Shown here one piece after another: positions 34,715 to 43,471 of a stretch of 64,000 bases of DNA. The position numbers were made by a program, and so were the translations under genes. The first letter of the stretch is position 1. Every line of letters begins with the position of its first letter. The stretch lies in the NCBI RefSeq assembly GCF_014193255.1, contig NZ_JACHZB010000001.1:838018-902017 (forward strand). Direction: 5' to 3'. Below the pieces are notes generated by a model, which did no database searches, was not told the DNA's origin, and saw only the letters and a program-made list of their open reading frames with translations. The DNA comes from Rhizobium sp. BK196. GTDB lineage: Bacteria > Pseudomonadota > Alphaproteobacteria > Rhizobiales > Rhizobiaceae.

Positions 34715-36087
34715 GCCGGAAGACGCACCGTCGCTCTCAGCCCGCCAAGCGGACTGTCACCAAGCGTGATATTGCCGCCGTGGCTGCGCGCGATATCCCT
34801 CACGATGGCAAGCCCGAGACCGGTGCCCGAAGCATCGAGATTGCGTGCGCTATCCAGCCGGAAGAATGGCTTGAACACATCCTCCCGGTACTTCTCCGGA
34901 ATGCCGGGACCATTGTCATCGAAGACGATCGTCAGCCATTTCGCACCATGCTTGGCCTCGATATGGAGCGCGTCGGCGTAACGCCTTGCATTAGAGGCGA
35001 GATTGGTCACAAGTCGCAAGAAGGCATTCGGGCGCACCGAGATATGGTCCTCGCCCTCGATGGAATAGGTCAGCACCTTGCCATGCAGTTCGAAATCGGC
35101 CTCGAGTTTTTCGAAGACCTCGCTGAGCTTCAGCTCACCGACATCCTCCTCCACCTCACCCTTGGCAAAGGCCATGTAGGCCTCCAGCATGGTCTGCATA
35201 TCGTTGACGTCTTCGTTGAGGCCGGCAAGATCGGGATTGTCGCCGACGAGCGCTAACTGCAGCTTGAAGCGGGTCAGGATGGTTCTGAGATCGTGGCTGA
35301 CGCCTGAGAGCATCGCCGTGCGCTGCTCCATCTGCCGCTCGATGCGCTCTCGCATGAGGATGAAGGCGAGACCGGCACGCCGCACCTCATCAGCCCCACG
35401 CGGGTAGAAATTGTCCGCCTTCTGCCCTTTGCCGAAGTTTTCCGCCGCCCGCGCCAGATTGAGGATCGGCCGGATCTGTCCGCGCAGGAACAGGATTGAG
35501 ATCGCGATCAGCACGAGTGACGCGCCAACCATCCAGAGAATGAAGATATGCGTGTTCGATGCATAGGCCTGACTGCGTTTTGTAATCACGCGCAGGATGC
35601 GGTTGTCGAGCTTGATGCGGATCTCGATGAGGTTGGAATTGCCGACCGTATCGATCCAGAACGGCCGGCGGATTTCATCGGTGATCTCGTCGCTCAGAAT
35701 GCCGTCGAGAATCGAGAAGAATGGCTTTTCGCGCGGCGGCGGCAGATCTCCATCCGGTTCAATCGAAATCTGCAGGTTGAGCTGGTCGCGGGCAATGCGG
35801 GTTATATCGCTATAATCGGCATCCTGCGGAAAGGTGTCGATAACCTCGATGATGGCTGCGATGTCACGGGTCACGCCGAGCGACAGCCGCTCCGTCACCA
35901 TCTGCCAGTGACGCTCCATGAAGACCGCTGCGACGACCGACTGCAGAAGCACCATCGGAATGATGATGATCAGCAGCGAACGCGTATAAAGGCCTGTCGG
36001 CAATCGCCGGCGCAGCCAGCGCACGAACCAGCGCCAGCCGGGTGCAGGAGAGCGGTCTTCCCGCCGCAAGCTGTCGAATGTCACCAT
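34711..36087 (-). CDS. EnvZ-type sensor histidine kinase
   Basis: A 458-residue membrane kinase: TM1 about 36–56, a periplasmic domain (about 57–180), TM2 about 182–202, HAMP, then HisKA with the H-box SHDLRTILTR and a GHKL ATPase domain (DDNGPGIPEKY, GTGLGLAIVRDIARSHGG). The usual proline after HDLRT is Ile, a variant seen in alphaproteobacterial kinases. It is the third gene of a MarR–response regulator–kinase operon (24-base gap from the regulator). Confidence 0.92.
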   Translation of the reverse strand: MVTFDSLRREDRSPAPGWRWFVRWLRRRLPTGLYTRSLLIIIIPMVLLQSVVAAVFMERHWQMVTERLSLGVTRDIAAIIEVIDTFPQDADYSDITRIARDQLNLQISIEPDGDLPPPREKPFFSILDGILSDEITDEIRRPFWIDTVGNSNLIEIRIKLDNRILRVITKRSQAYASNTHIFILWMVGASLVLIAISILFLRGQIRPILNLARAAENFGKGQKADNFYPRGADEVRRAGLAFILMRERIERQMEQRTAMLSGVSHDLRTILTRFKLQLALVGDNPDLAGLNEDVNDMQTMLEAYMAFAKGEVEEDVGELKLSEVFEKLEADFELHGKVLTYSIEGEDHISVRPNAFLRLVTNLASNARRYADALHIEAKHGAKWLTIVFDDNGPGIPEKYREDVFKPFFRLDSARNLDASGTGLGLAIVRDIARSHGGNITLGDSPLGGLRATVRLPA

Positions 36088-36111
36088 GTGCGCCGGTCCC
36101 GAACCCGTCGT

Positions 36112-36813
36112 TTAGTCGATACTCAGCCTGTATCCTATACCGCGCACTGTCTGCAGCCAGACCGGATTGGCAGGATCATCTTCGATCTTGCGGCGTAGAC
36201 GGTTGATCTGGACGTCGATGGTACGTTCGCCGACTTCCGCATCGTCTCCGATCAACTCGTGCCGCGGGATCGTGTCGCCGGCCCGGCGGGCAAAAAGCAG
36301 CATGATTTCCTGTTCGCGGTCCGTCAGGCGGATGACTTCGGCCGCCTTCTTCAGCTCCTTGCGCGTCAGCGAGAAAGTATAGGGGCCGAACATGACCTGC
36401 TCGATTTTCGGCGTATCGCCGCCGCTATTGCGTCGCAGGATATTGTTGATGCGCAGAACGAGTTCGCGGGGATCGAAAGGCTTGGGAAGATAATCGTCGG
36501 CGCCGGCTTCAAGCCCGGCAATACGGCTGTCGGATTCGGCAAGCGCCGTCAGCATGATGATCGGGACGTTCTTCACGGCCCTCAGCCCACGCGTCACCTC
36601 GATGCCGGATTCGCCCGGCATCATCACGTCCATGATGATGAGGTCGAAATCGAGCCCCGCCAGCTTGCGCTGTGCCTCCGCCCCGTCAGAGGCAATGGTC
36701 ACGCGAAAACCGTTTTCCGTCAGATAACGGTTCAGCAACGCGCGGATACGGGTATCGTCGTCGACGACGAGAAGATGCGCCGCGTCATCGGAAATGCCTG
36801 TCTTGACCGCCAT
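36112..36813 (-). CDS. OmpR/PetR-type response regulator
   Basis: A 233-residue response regulator: receiver (LLVVDDDTRIRALLNRYL, phosphorylation site in LIIMDVMMPGESGI, conserved Thr in IIMLTA, Lys in YLPKPF) and an OmpR winged-helix C-terminus (LTDREQEIMLLFAR ... ERTIDVQINRLRRKI). Its ATG follows the upstream MarR gene's TGA directly. The MarR–OmpR order resembles R. capsulatus petP–petR, which controls growth with cytochrome bc1; here petABC lie 24 kb away. Confidence 0.92.
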   Translation of the reverse strand: MAVKTGISDDAAHLLVVDDDTRIRALLNRYLTENGFRVTIASDGAEAQRKLAGLDFDLIIMDVMMPGESGIEVTRGLRAVKNVPIIMLTALAESDSRIAGLEAGADDYLPKPFDPRELVLRINNILRRNSGGDTPKIEQVMFGPYTFSLTRKELKKAAEVIRLTDREQEIMLLFARRAGDTIPRHELIGDDAEVGERTIDVQINRLRRKIEDDPANPVWLQTVRGIGYRLSID

Positions 36814-37305
36814 TCAATCCGCCTTCTGTCTGTCTCGCATTCCTCTGAGGAATGCCTTTACGCCCTCTCGCGCCTCCGGGGTAGCGCCCTCGAATGCCCG
36901 TTCAATACGGCGTGATTGCGGCTCGGCGAGCGCCAGTGCCAGCTCCCTGCCCGATTTGGTGGGATAGAGCTTGCGCTGTCGGCGATCCTCCGGGCCTGCC
37001 ACCTGCCGAATATAGCCTGAATCGATCAGTTGTTTCAGCACTCTTGCAAGGCTCTGCTTGGTGATCTTCAGCGTATCGAGCAGATCGGCGACCGTCATGC
37101 CCGGATTTCGGTTGACAAAATGAACGACGCGGTGATGCGCCCGCCCAAAACCACTCTTTTCAAGAATGGCGTCAGGATCGGATACGAAGTCACGGTAAGC
37201 GAAGAAGAACAGCTCGATGATCTCGAAATCGATGATCCCGACATCCTCCATCGGCGTGGCCAGCGGTTCAGGTTTTCCTGCTTTCGAGCTGGTCTCTCGT
37301 GGCAC
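36814..37305 (-). CDS. MarR-family regulator (PetP-like)
   Basis: A 163-residue winged-helix regulator (DLLDTLKITKQSLARVLKQLIDSGYIRQVAGPEDRRQRKLYPTKSG is the HTH and wing). It heads the MarR–regulator–kinase operon; TGA and the next ATG abut. A perfect palindrome at 37335–37351 lies 30 bases upstream and is a likely autoregulatory site. The petP comparison is from operon structure, not a search. Confidence 0.9.
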   Translation of the reverse strand: MPRETSSKAGKPEPLATPMEDVGIIDFEIIELFFFAYRDFVSDPDAILEKSGFGRAHHRVVHFVNRNPGMTVADLLDTLKITKQSLARVLKQLIDSGYIRQVAGPEDRRQRKLYPTKSGRELALALAEPQSRRIERAFEGATPEAREGVKAFLRGMRDRQKAD

Positions 37306-37334
37306 TCGGCATTTCCTCTCTCTTGGCGCGAGCC

Positions 37335-37351
37335 TTGCGAAGTCTTCGCAA
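37335..37351. promoter_or_regulatory. Perfect palindrome upstream of the MarR–RR–kinase operon
   Basis: TTGCGAAG-T-CTTCGCAA is a perfect 8+1+8 palindrome 30 bases before the MarR start. MarR dimers characteristically bind 16–20 bp palindromes over their own promoters. Symmetry is exact; binding is inferred. Confidence 0.6.
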
Positions 37352-37558
37352 AATATGTCGGTTTTGGTGACCTATTTTTGCGTCGCCGCTAGCTTCCCCG
37401 AAAGTTGCAGGCCCCGTGCGGACTGTTCTTTCCCTGGAAACTAAAGCCCGTCCGGCAAATCTCCAACGCAACGCGCAATTTCCCCTTGTGTCAGTGGATA
37501 GAACGTAATGGGGACAACAATCAACAGACATGGCGCAAACGCGCCGGAGGAGGCAAGA

Positions 37559-37612
37559 ATGACTTCAATTCTCGGAAGCTTGTACGGCCGATCGCATGAT
37601 GCGCGGCAGTGA
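37559..37612 (+). CDS. Possible 17-residue small ORF
   Basis: ATG at 37559 follows GGAGGAGG (37546–37553) at a five-base spacing, an unusually strong ribosome site in a region without other genes. The product would be 17 residues (MTSILGSLYGRSHDARQ). A second ATG pair follows shortly. No family is recognised; this may be a leader peptide or noise. Confidence 0.3.
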   Translation: MTSILGSLYGRSHDARQ

Positions 37613-37823
37613 GATGATGAACGTTTCCGCCCGGCAACGCGGTGATCGCCTTAGACAATAATGGCGCCATTCACGCGCCAACCCGGATTGCTTCCTGAAC
37701 GGCATCACCTGCCGGACGGTGATTGAACCCGCCAAACGCAGTATCATCGAAATCGTCGAACAAACACTCTTCGCGGAAGAGCGGAGCAGCTTTTCCAGAC
37801 GCTGCCAGACCGACTTGACGGAC

Positions 37824-37846
37824 AAAGGCGGCTGCATGCCGCCTTT
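37824..37846 (-). terminator. Terminator after the SH3/DUF1236 gene
   Basis: AAAGGCGGC (37824–37832) and GCCGCCTTT (37838–37846) form a perfect 9-bp stem with loop TGCAT, just beyond the stop of the leftward SH3 gene. The tail on the minus strand is short in U, so strength is moderate. Confidence 0.65.
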
Positions 37847-37855
37847 CCTATGAGC

Positions 37856-38473
37856 TTATTGGTAGACATAGACGATGCGGCGCGTGCCCGGGTCGACCAG
37901 CACCGGTCGATCGTTGATTCGGACATAGCGATATTCGTAATCCGGAATCGTCTGGAACGTCACGTCGGCGGGCACTTCGGCACCGACGACCACGTCACCG
38001 CTAAGCCGCACGGCCTGCGCCGGCGTTGTGTCGATATAGGTGCGAACTTCCTCTGGCGGCGTAATCGCCTCGACCGAGCCGACCGGACCGATCAGCTCAT
38101 CACCCGGTGCGGGCATCGGCTCTGCCGGCACGACGCTGGAGGTCGTCTCATAGGTCACCACAGGCACGCCGAGATCGGCGCGATGCTGCTCGACGATGAC
38201 GGGCGAGCCGCCCTGATTGACCTGCAGATATTCGGCATAGACCCAGCCCCGCACGCCGTTTACGTCGACCCGGCACCAGCGGCTACCTTCGATGCAGCCA
38301 TCGAGCACGGCAGTCGAGCCGCGGGTGGCAAGACCGACGGAAGGATATTGCGGGCCGGGACCGGAGCGGATGTTCAAGTCGTTGATCGACGTCGCCACCA
38401 TCTCCGCCTGAGCGAGCCCGGCACTCGCAGCCAGAAGGGCGCCGGCCAGCAGAAGGTTTCTCTTCAAGGTCAT
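37856..38473 (-). CDS. Exported SH3b / DUF1236 protein
   Basis: A 205-residue protein with signal peptide (MTLKRNLLLAGALLAASAGLAQA), a bacterial SH3 domain (about 25–90; LNIRSGPGPQYPSVGLATRGS ... WCRVDVNGVRGWVYAEYL) and a C-terminal DUF1236 segment (YEYRYVRINDRPVLVDPGTRRIVYVY). The frame continues upstream to 39337 without real sequence; ATG 38473 follows AAGGAG and gives the signal peptide. Probably binds peptidoglycan. Confidence 0.9.
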   Translation of the reverse strand: MTLKRNLLLAGALLAASAGLAQAEMVATSINDLNIRSGPGPQYPSVGLATRGSTAVLDGCIEGSRWCRVDVNGVRGWVYAEYLQVNQGGSPVIVEQHRADLGVPVVTYETTSSVVPAEPMPAPGDELIGPVGSVEAITPPEEVRTYIDTTPAQAVRLSGDVVVGAEVPADVTFQTIPDYEYRYVRINDRPVLVDPGTRRIVYVYQ

Positions 38474-38752
38474 TGTAAGGTCTCCTTGTTGCGATGGGCT
38501 GACAACGCACGGGTTGCGTGGTTGTTCCGCCGCGGCCGGCGCAGCTGAAGAATGGGATAAGGAAGGCCGAAGCAAGCGTCTGAAATCGCTACAAAAATTC
38601 GTTTCGACACAGTGCCGCATCGCTCTCCGGAAGCCGATAAATTCCTGTTGCAGCCTGTCTTTTCCGCGTGAGCCGACCGAAAATTCCGGCTGCCTTCGGC
38701 TGCGTTTGCGCCTATAGAGACAGGCAATTGAAAGACGCGAAGCGAGGCATTC

Positions 38753-39397
38753 ATGGGCATGCTCCAGGCCGGCATCATTCCGGTGACACCCTTCCAGCAG
38801 AACTGCACCATTCTCTTCGACCCCGATACAAAGGAAGGCGTGGTCGTGGATCCCGGCGGTGACGTGCCTGTTATTGCAAGCGTGATCGAAGAACATGGTC
38901 TCAAGATCAAGGAAATCTGGCTCACCCACGGCCACCTCGATCACGCCGGCGGCGCCAAGGAGCTGAAGGAAAAGCTCGGGATCGATATCGTCGGCCCGCA
39001 TGAGGACGACCTGCCGCTCCTGCAGCGCATCGAAACTCAGGCCGAGAAATATGGCATTAAGGGCCTGCAGAACGTCACGCCTGACCGTTGGCTGAAGGAC
39101 GGCGACAAGATCTCCTTCGGTTCCCACGAATTCGAGGTCTATCATACGCCGGGCCATGCGCCGGGCCACGTCATCTATTTCAACCGCTCCCAGAAGTTCG
39201 CCCATCTCGGCGATGTGCTTTTCAACGGTTCGATCGGCCGCACTGACCTGCCCGGCGGCAACCATCGCCAGCTTCTCGATTCCATCAGGGACAAGGTGCT
39301 GCCGCTCGGCGACGATGTCGGCTTCATCTGCGGCCACGGCCCCGGCAGCCGCATCGGTGACGAACGCCGCGAAAATCCCTTCCTACGGGAGATTTGA
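38753..39397 (+). CDS. MBL-fold metallo-hydrolase (glyoxalase II-like)
   Basis: A 214-residue metallo-beta-lactamase fold hydrolase with THGHLDHAGG (about 60–70), a second His in the GHAPGH segment (about 138) and FNGSIGRTDLPGG, ending with ICGHGPGSRIGDE. It is of the YcbL/hydroxyacylglutathione-hydrolase-like type. The next gene's first in-frame TTG overlaps its stop. Confidence 0.92.
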   Translation: MGMLQAGIIPVTPFQQNCTILFDPDTKEGVVVDPGGDVPVIASVIEEHGLKIKEIWLTHGHLDHAGGAKELKEKLGIDIVGPHEDDLPLLQRIETQAEKYGIKGLQNVTPDRWLKDGDKISFGSHEFEVYHTPGHAPGHVIYFNRSQKFAHLGDVLFNGSIGRTDLPGGNHRQLLDSIRDKVLPLGDDVGFICGHGPGSRIGDERRENPFLREI

Positions 39398-39399
39398 AC

Positions 39400-39969
39400 A
39401 TGAAACATATGAGCTGGCTGAACCCGCCGCCCTTCTTTGAAGAGCGCGACGGCGCGCTCCATGTCCGTTCCGGCGAAAAGACCGATTTCTGGCAGGGCAC
39501 CTATTACGGCTTCCATCGCGACGATGGTCACTTCCTGCATGAAATCCGCAAGGATGACTTCACCGCCGAGGTTACCTTCTCCGGAAATTATGAAGCGCTC
39601 TACGATCAGGCCGGGCTGATGATCCGCGCTGATGAGAAGCATTGGGTGAAATGCGGCATCGAATATACCGATGGGGCGAGGCATTTCAGCGCCGTAGTTA
39701 CCAACGGCAATTCCGACTGGTCGGCCTTCCGCATCGGCCATGACTTCGATGCCATCTCGGTCCGCGCCACTCGCAACGGCGACGCCCTGTTCATTCAGTA
39801 CAGTACGGACACTATGGACGAATGGCGCATGGCCCGCCTCGCCTGGTTCGATCCAGCTTTCGAAGAGGTGCTGGTCGGCCCCGTCTTCTGCTCACCGCAA
39901 CGCGCCGGCTTCGAAGCCGTCTTCCACGATTTCACGGTAAGCGACCCGCTCTCACGCGACATTCACTGA
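39400..39969 (+). CDS. DUF1349 (concanavalin-like) protein
   Basis: A 189-residue protein of the DUF1349/YesU-type beta-sandwich family (HSGEKTDFWQ-type opening: VRSGEKTDFWQGTYYGFHRDDGHF; YDQAGLMIRADEKHWVKCGIEY; AVVTNGNSDWSAFRI). Function unknown. Start ATG 39400; a TTG at 39394 that overlaps the upstream stop is possible. Confidence 0.87.
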   Translation: MKHMSWLNPPPFFEERDGALHVRSGEKTDFWQGTYYGFHRDDGHFLHEIRKDDFTAEVTFSGNYEALYDQAGLMIRADEKHWVKCGIEYTDGARHFSAVVTNGNSDWSAFRIGHDFDAISVRATRNGDALFIQYSTDTMDEWRMARLAWFDPAFEEVLVGPVFCSPQRAGFEAVFHDFTVSDPLSRDIH

Positions 39970-40064
39970 GCTTGCCGCAAAGTCAGCTGAAAATGCGCTT
40001 CGCGCTTCGGCGAAGACCAGATCATTTATGCAATTGCAAAACGCTTATGACTGGTCTGGCCGGC

Positions 40065-40406
40065 CTACATCAGCTTCTGGCCGTTCGGCACCGGCCGCTC
40101 GACGCCCGCAAGCACGATATCGCCCTTCTCATCGGCAAAACCGAGCGTCAGCACTTCCGAGCGGAACGGCCCGATCTGGCGCGGCGGAAAGTTGACGACG
40201 GCGAGCACTTGTCGCCCGACAAGCCGTTCCGGCGAATAATGAACCGTGATCTGCGCCGAAGATTTTTTGACGCCGATCCCGGAGCCGAAATCGATGAGAA
40301 GCTTGATCGCCGGCTTTCGCGCCTCCGGAAAAGGATTTGCCTCGATGATCGTGCCAACACGGATATCGACGCGCTCAAAATCGGCAAAGGCAATCTCTTC
40401 GGCCAT
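40065..40406 (-). CDS. csaA: tRNA-binding protein (CsaA-like)
   Basis: A 113-residue OB-fold tRNA-binding domain ([28 protein letters not shown] ... [29 protein letters not shown]). CsaA/YgjH proteins bind tRNA or act as chaperones. It is downstream of proC (11-base gap), so cotranscription is likely. Confidence 0.9.
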   Translation of the reverse strand: MAEEIAFADFERVDIRVGTIIEANPFPEARKPAIKLLIDFGSGIGVKKSSAQITVHYSPERLVGRQVLAVVNFPPRQIGPFRSEVLTLGFADEKGDIVLAGVERPVPNGQKLM

Positions 40407-40417
40407 AACAGTCTCTC

Positions 40418-41245
40418 TCAGCCGGCAAGCTCTTCGGCGCGCTTGCGGGCAGCCGCGAGCGCCTCGTCGAATAGCGGCTGCATGCCATCTTCAGCCATCA
40501 GTACGGAAAGTGCAGCAGCGGTTGTGCCGCCCGGCGAGGTGACGTTCTGGCGCAGGCGCGCAGCGTCGTCGGGGGACTGGTGCAGCAACTCACCAGCCCC
40601 CGCGACTGTTTCCCGCGCAAGGCGCATGGCAAGGTCCGCCTGCAGGCCGAGTTTACGGCCTGCCTCTGCCATACACTCGACGAGATAGAACACATAAGCA
40701 GGCCCGCTGCCTGAGAGCGCCGTTACGGAATCGATATCGGATTCGGCAGGCACCCACTCGACAGGACCGGAGACACGAAGAAGGGCATTGACGCCGTCGC
40801 GCTGTTCGGCGCTGACACGCGCATTGGCGAAGGCGCCGGTTACGCCGCGCCCGACCATGGCAGGTGTGTTCGGCATGGCGCGCACCATAGCGGCCTCGCC
40901 GAGATGCTTTTCCAGGAAGGCGAGCGTCTTGCCGGCAGCGACCGAAACCACCACCGTCTGAGCACCGACGACGCTTTTAACAGCCGGAAGTACGGCTTCC
41001 ATCACCTGCGGCTTCACTGCAAGAAACAGGACACCGGCTTTGAGATTGGCAGGAACGGCTGTGACATGCGTGGCGCCGGCATCGGCAATGGTCGATATCA
41101 TCGCCGGCGACGGACCGGGATCGACAACGATGACGGCAGAACCCGGAACTCCGCTCTTCAGCCAGCCGGAGAGCATGGCGCCCCCCATATTGCCGGCCCC
41201 GACGAGAACGACCGGATTGACGGCGGAAAAGGCACTCGCAGGCAT
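40418..41245 (-). CDS. proC: Pyrroline-5-carboxylate reductase
   Basis: A 275-residue NAD(P)H enzyme for the last step of proline synthesis. It has [17 protein letters not shown] at the start, [13 protein letters not shown] and the C-terminal catalytic helix [23 protein letters not shown]. Start 41245 lies one base after the upstream YbjN-like gene's stop; a longer frame is rejected because it lies within that gene. Confidence 0.96.
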   Translation of the reverse strand: MPASAFSAVNPVVLVGAGNMGGAMLSGWLKSGVPGSAVIVVDPGPSPAMISTIADAGATHVTAVPANLKAGVLFLAVKPQVMEAVLPAVKSVVGAQTVVVSVAAGKTLAFLEKHLGEAAMVRAMPNTPAMVGRGVTGAFANARVSAEQRDGVNALLRVSGPVEWVPAESDIDSVTALSGSGPAYVFYLVECMAEAGRKLGLQADLAMRLARETVAGAGELLHQSPDDAARLRQNVTSPGGTTAAALSVLMAEDGMQPLFDEALAAARKRAEELAG

Positions 41246-41246
41246 G

Positions 41247-41747
41247 TTAAGCCTCGCCGACTGTTTCAAAAAGCACTGCTTCCATCGCCTTGTTGGCTTC
41301 CATGCCGGACCATACGACGAACTGGAAAGCCTGATAATACGCCTCGCAGGTGTCGAGTGCACTCGAAAGCAGCACCTCGACCTGACGGTTGGTGGGCTCG
41401 GCACCGCCGGCAAGCAGCAGAGACTGGCGGAAGATGACGACATCTTCCTGCCGCCACAGGTCGAAATGTCCCATCAGCACCTGGCCGTTGATCGCCGAGA
41501 GCAGCTTCACCACCTCGTTGACCCTGATTTCAGGAACCTTGATATCGAAGGCGCAGCCGAGATGCAGCGCTTCGAATTCCTCCATCCATGAGAAGGAAAC
41601 GTGATAGTCGGCCCAGCGGCCCTCGACCGTCATCGCGATCTCGTCTTCGCCGGAGCGCTCGAATGCCCAGTCATTGTTTGACGCCACGTACTCGATCATG
41701 TCGACCGGGTTCGACTGGCGTTCGACTTCCAATTCCATAAGGCTCAT
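41247..41747 (-). CDS. YbjN-domain protein
   Basis: A 166-residue YbjN-type (type III secretion chaperone-like) protein: NPVDMIEYVASNNDWAFERSGEDEIAMTVEGRWADYHVSFSWMEEFEALHLGCAFDIKVP, then NAINGQVLMGHFDLW-like segment (LLSAINGQVLMGHFDLWRQ). In E. coli YbjN affects motility and stress. Start 41747 follows AAGGTG. It sits tightly upstream of proC. Confidence 0.88.
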   Translation of the reverse strand: MSLMELEVERQSNPVDMIEYVASNNDWAFERSGEDEIAMTVEGRWADYHVSFSWMEEFEALHLGCAFDIKVPEIRVNEVVKLLSAINGQVLMGHFDLWRQEDVVIFRQSLLLAGGAEPTNRQVEVLLSSALDTCEAYYQAFQFVVWSGMEANKAMEAVLFETVGEA

Positions 41748-42148
41748 GCAGCACCTTCTTGACCGGAGTGAATGCGGCCTAACTTCGTGAACGAACACAA
41801 AACAAGACACACGCAACACCGGAAACCACCACTGGGGATGATCGCTGAACCGCTGCCAGACTGACGCAGTGAACTTGCCTGGCGCTTACCAATTCGCTTC
41901 GAATCATCATTTAAAATCAGTGTATAATGACCCTCGCGGCCTGCCAGCCCCTTTCACGGAAATTTGGCGGGCCAGCTGTGGAAAGCACTTATGGAATCAG
42001 ATTCAGCGGGGGAGGTAAAAGACTCTGCCCATTGGCTTTTTTGGCAGTGTCCACAGGTGGAAAATCACACCGGATTTTTTATTGGAAGGTGCGGCATGTA
42101 ACATAAGGGCCACGCCGCACCTTATACAGCATCTTATCTAAGGCGGAC
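41748..42148. other. Intergenic region with possible sRNA
   Basis: 401 bases with no protein-coding candidate. It holds TATAAT at 41923–41928, a 9-bp stem with a G–U pair (GGCCTGCCA/TGGCGGGCC, about 41939–41973), T6 runs at about 42039–42044 and 42075–42080, and the hairpin at 42086–42123. It could encode a small RNA; see the findings. Confidence 0.5.
42086..42123. repeat. Long-stem hairpin before the UbiK-like gene end
   Basis: AAGGTGCGGC (42086–42095) and GCCGCACCTT (42114–42123) pair perfectly over ten bases around an 18-base loop. It lies 25 bases beyond the stop of the leftward UbiK-like gene and could be its terminator, although the T tract is poor. Confidence 0.5.
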
Positions 42149-42409
42149 TTACTTGCCTTCTGCTGCAAGCCTGGCTTCGAGCGTAGCGACACGGGCGGCG
42201 AGCGCCTCGTTCTCGTCACGGGCCTTGATCGCCATTTCGCGCACGGCTTCGAATTCCTCGCGCTTGACGACATCCATGCTGTTCAACCAGCGCTCGGCGT
42301 GAGCGTTGAAGGCAGTCTCGATCTCCTTGCGCACGCCCTGCGCAGCACCTGCGGCATCGGTCATCAGCTTGGCGAATTCATCCATGATGCGGTTTGTTCC
42401 GGTCGTCAT
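42149..42409 (-). CDS. UbiK/BMFP accessory factor
   Basis: An 86-residue coiled-coil protein (DEFAKLMTDAAGAAQGVRKEIETAFNAHAERWLNSMDVVKREEFEAVREMAIKARDENEALAARVATLEARLAAE). This is the ubiquinone-biosynthesis accessory (UbiK) / membrane-fusogenic family. Start 42409 follows AGGGAG. Divergent from lgt. Confidence 0.9.
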   Translation of the reverse strand: MTTGTNRIMDEFAKLMTDAAGAAQGVRKEIETAFNAHAERWLNSMDVVKREEFEAVREMAIKARDENEALAARVATLEARLAAEGK

Positions 42410-42600
42410 GGCGTATTTCTCCCTTCGCACGACGTGAATGTAGGCCTTATGGCCTCTGAAAATGGAGGTAGGGCTTCGCCGTCGAGGATGCAAGCGCTTT
42501 GCACGGGATAAGGCCGTTCGCATGAGGCATAGCGAACAATGCACTTGACCGTCAGAGATCGCGGAGCCATGTTCCGCGCATCTCAACGGGTGAGAAAACC

Positions 42601-43452
42601 TTGCCGATAGCCGCTGATCTTCTTGCTATAATGCCTTTCCCTAATATCGACCCGATCGCTTTTTCGATCGGCCCGCTGGCGATTCACTGGTACGGGCTGG
42701 CTTATGTGGCCGGCATCCTGCTTGGCTGGGCCTATGCCCGCCGCATTGCTGCAAACGATGCGCTCTGGCCGGACAATACCTCGCCCATATCAAGAGCCCA
42801 GCTCGACGACTTCGTCGTCTGGGCAGCACTTGGCATCGTTCTCGGCGGTCGCATCGGCTACATCCTTTTCTATGATCTCGGCGCCATCATCGAAAATCCG
42901 ATCCGAGCCGTGCAGATTTGGAACGGCGGCATGTCCTTCCATGGCGGCCTGACCGGCACGACGATCGCCATGATCCTCTTTGCCCGCCGCAACCGCATCC
43001 CCGTCTGGAACCTCTTCGATATCGTTGCGACGGTGGTGCCCTGCGGCCTATTCTTCGGCCGTATCGCTAATTTCATCAACGGCGAACTCTGGGGCCGGTT
43101 GACGGATGTGCCCTGGGCAGTCGTCTTCCCGACTGGCGGCCCCTTCGCCCGCCATCCGAGCCAGCTCTACGAAGCCGGCCTCGAAGGCATCGTTCTGCTC
43201 CTCGTCCTTGCCGCCCTTGTATATGGCGCCAAGGCGCTGAAAAGCCCCGGCCTCATCACCGGCGTCTTCATCTTCGGCTATGCACTCTCGCGCATCTTCG
43301 TGGAATATTTCCGCGAGCCGGATAAGCAATTAGGCTATCTCCTCGGAACGAACTGGCTGACGATGGGAATGGTCCTGTCCTCCCCGATGATCCTACTCGG
43401 CCTTTGGGCGATCTTCCGCGCCCGCCGACAGACTGCTGCCGTGCAGCACTAA
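42601..43452 (+). CDS. lgt: Prolipoprotein diacylglyceryl transferase
   Basis: A 283-residue inner-membrane enzyme that adds diacylglycerol to the lipobox Cys of prolipoproteins. Key motifs: [24 protein letters not shown] and [14 protein letters not shown] (the Lgt signature). TTG at 42601 is taken as start with GGGTGAG upstream; ATG 42631 ([12 protein letters not shown]) is possible. First of the lgt–midA–pgeF row. Confidence 0.96.
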   Translation: MPIAADLLAIMPFPNIDPIAFSIGPLAIHWYGLAYVAGILLGWAYARRIAANDALWPDNTSPISRAQLDDFVVWAALGIVLGGRIGYILFYDLGAIIENPIRAVQIWNGGMSFHGGLTGTTIAMILFARRNRIPVWNLFDIVATVVPCGLFFGRIANFINGELWGRLTDVPWAVVFPTGGPFARHPSQLYEAGLEGIVLLLVLAALVYGAKALKSPGLITGVFIFGYALSRIFVEYFREPDKQLGYLLGTNWLTMGMVLSSPMILLGLWAIFRARRQTAAVQH

Positions 43453-43471
43453 AGCTACCGGAACTGCTGCC

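Larger units (their letters stand above)
37306..37855. other. 550-base region with no clear gene
   Basis: Between the MarR operon and the SH3 gene. It contains the palindrome at 37335–37351, a short ORF with a strong ribosome site at 37559, and the terminator at 37824. No other gene is convincing; longer ORFs in other frames have no recognisable protein pattern. It could include a decayed gene. Confidence 0.5.

Noticed and set aside
37856..39337. 493-residue reading frame through the SH3 gene and beyond
   Set aside because: Residues before 38473 overlap the MBL-hydrolase gene on the other strand; a signal peptide and AAGGAG mark 38473 as the real start.
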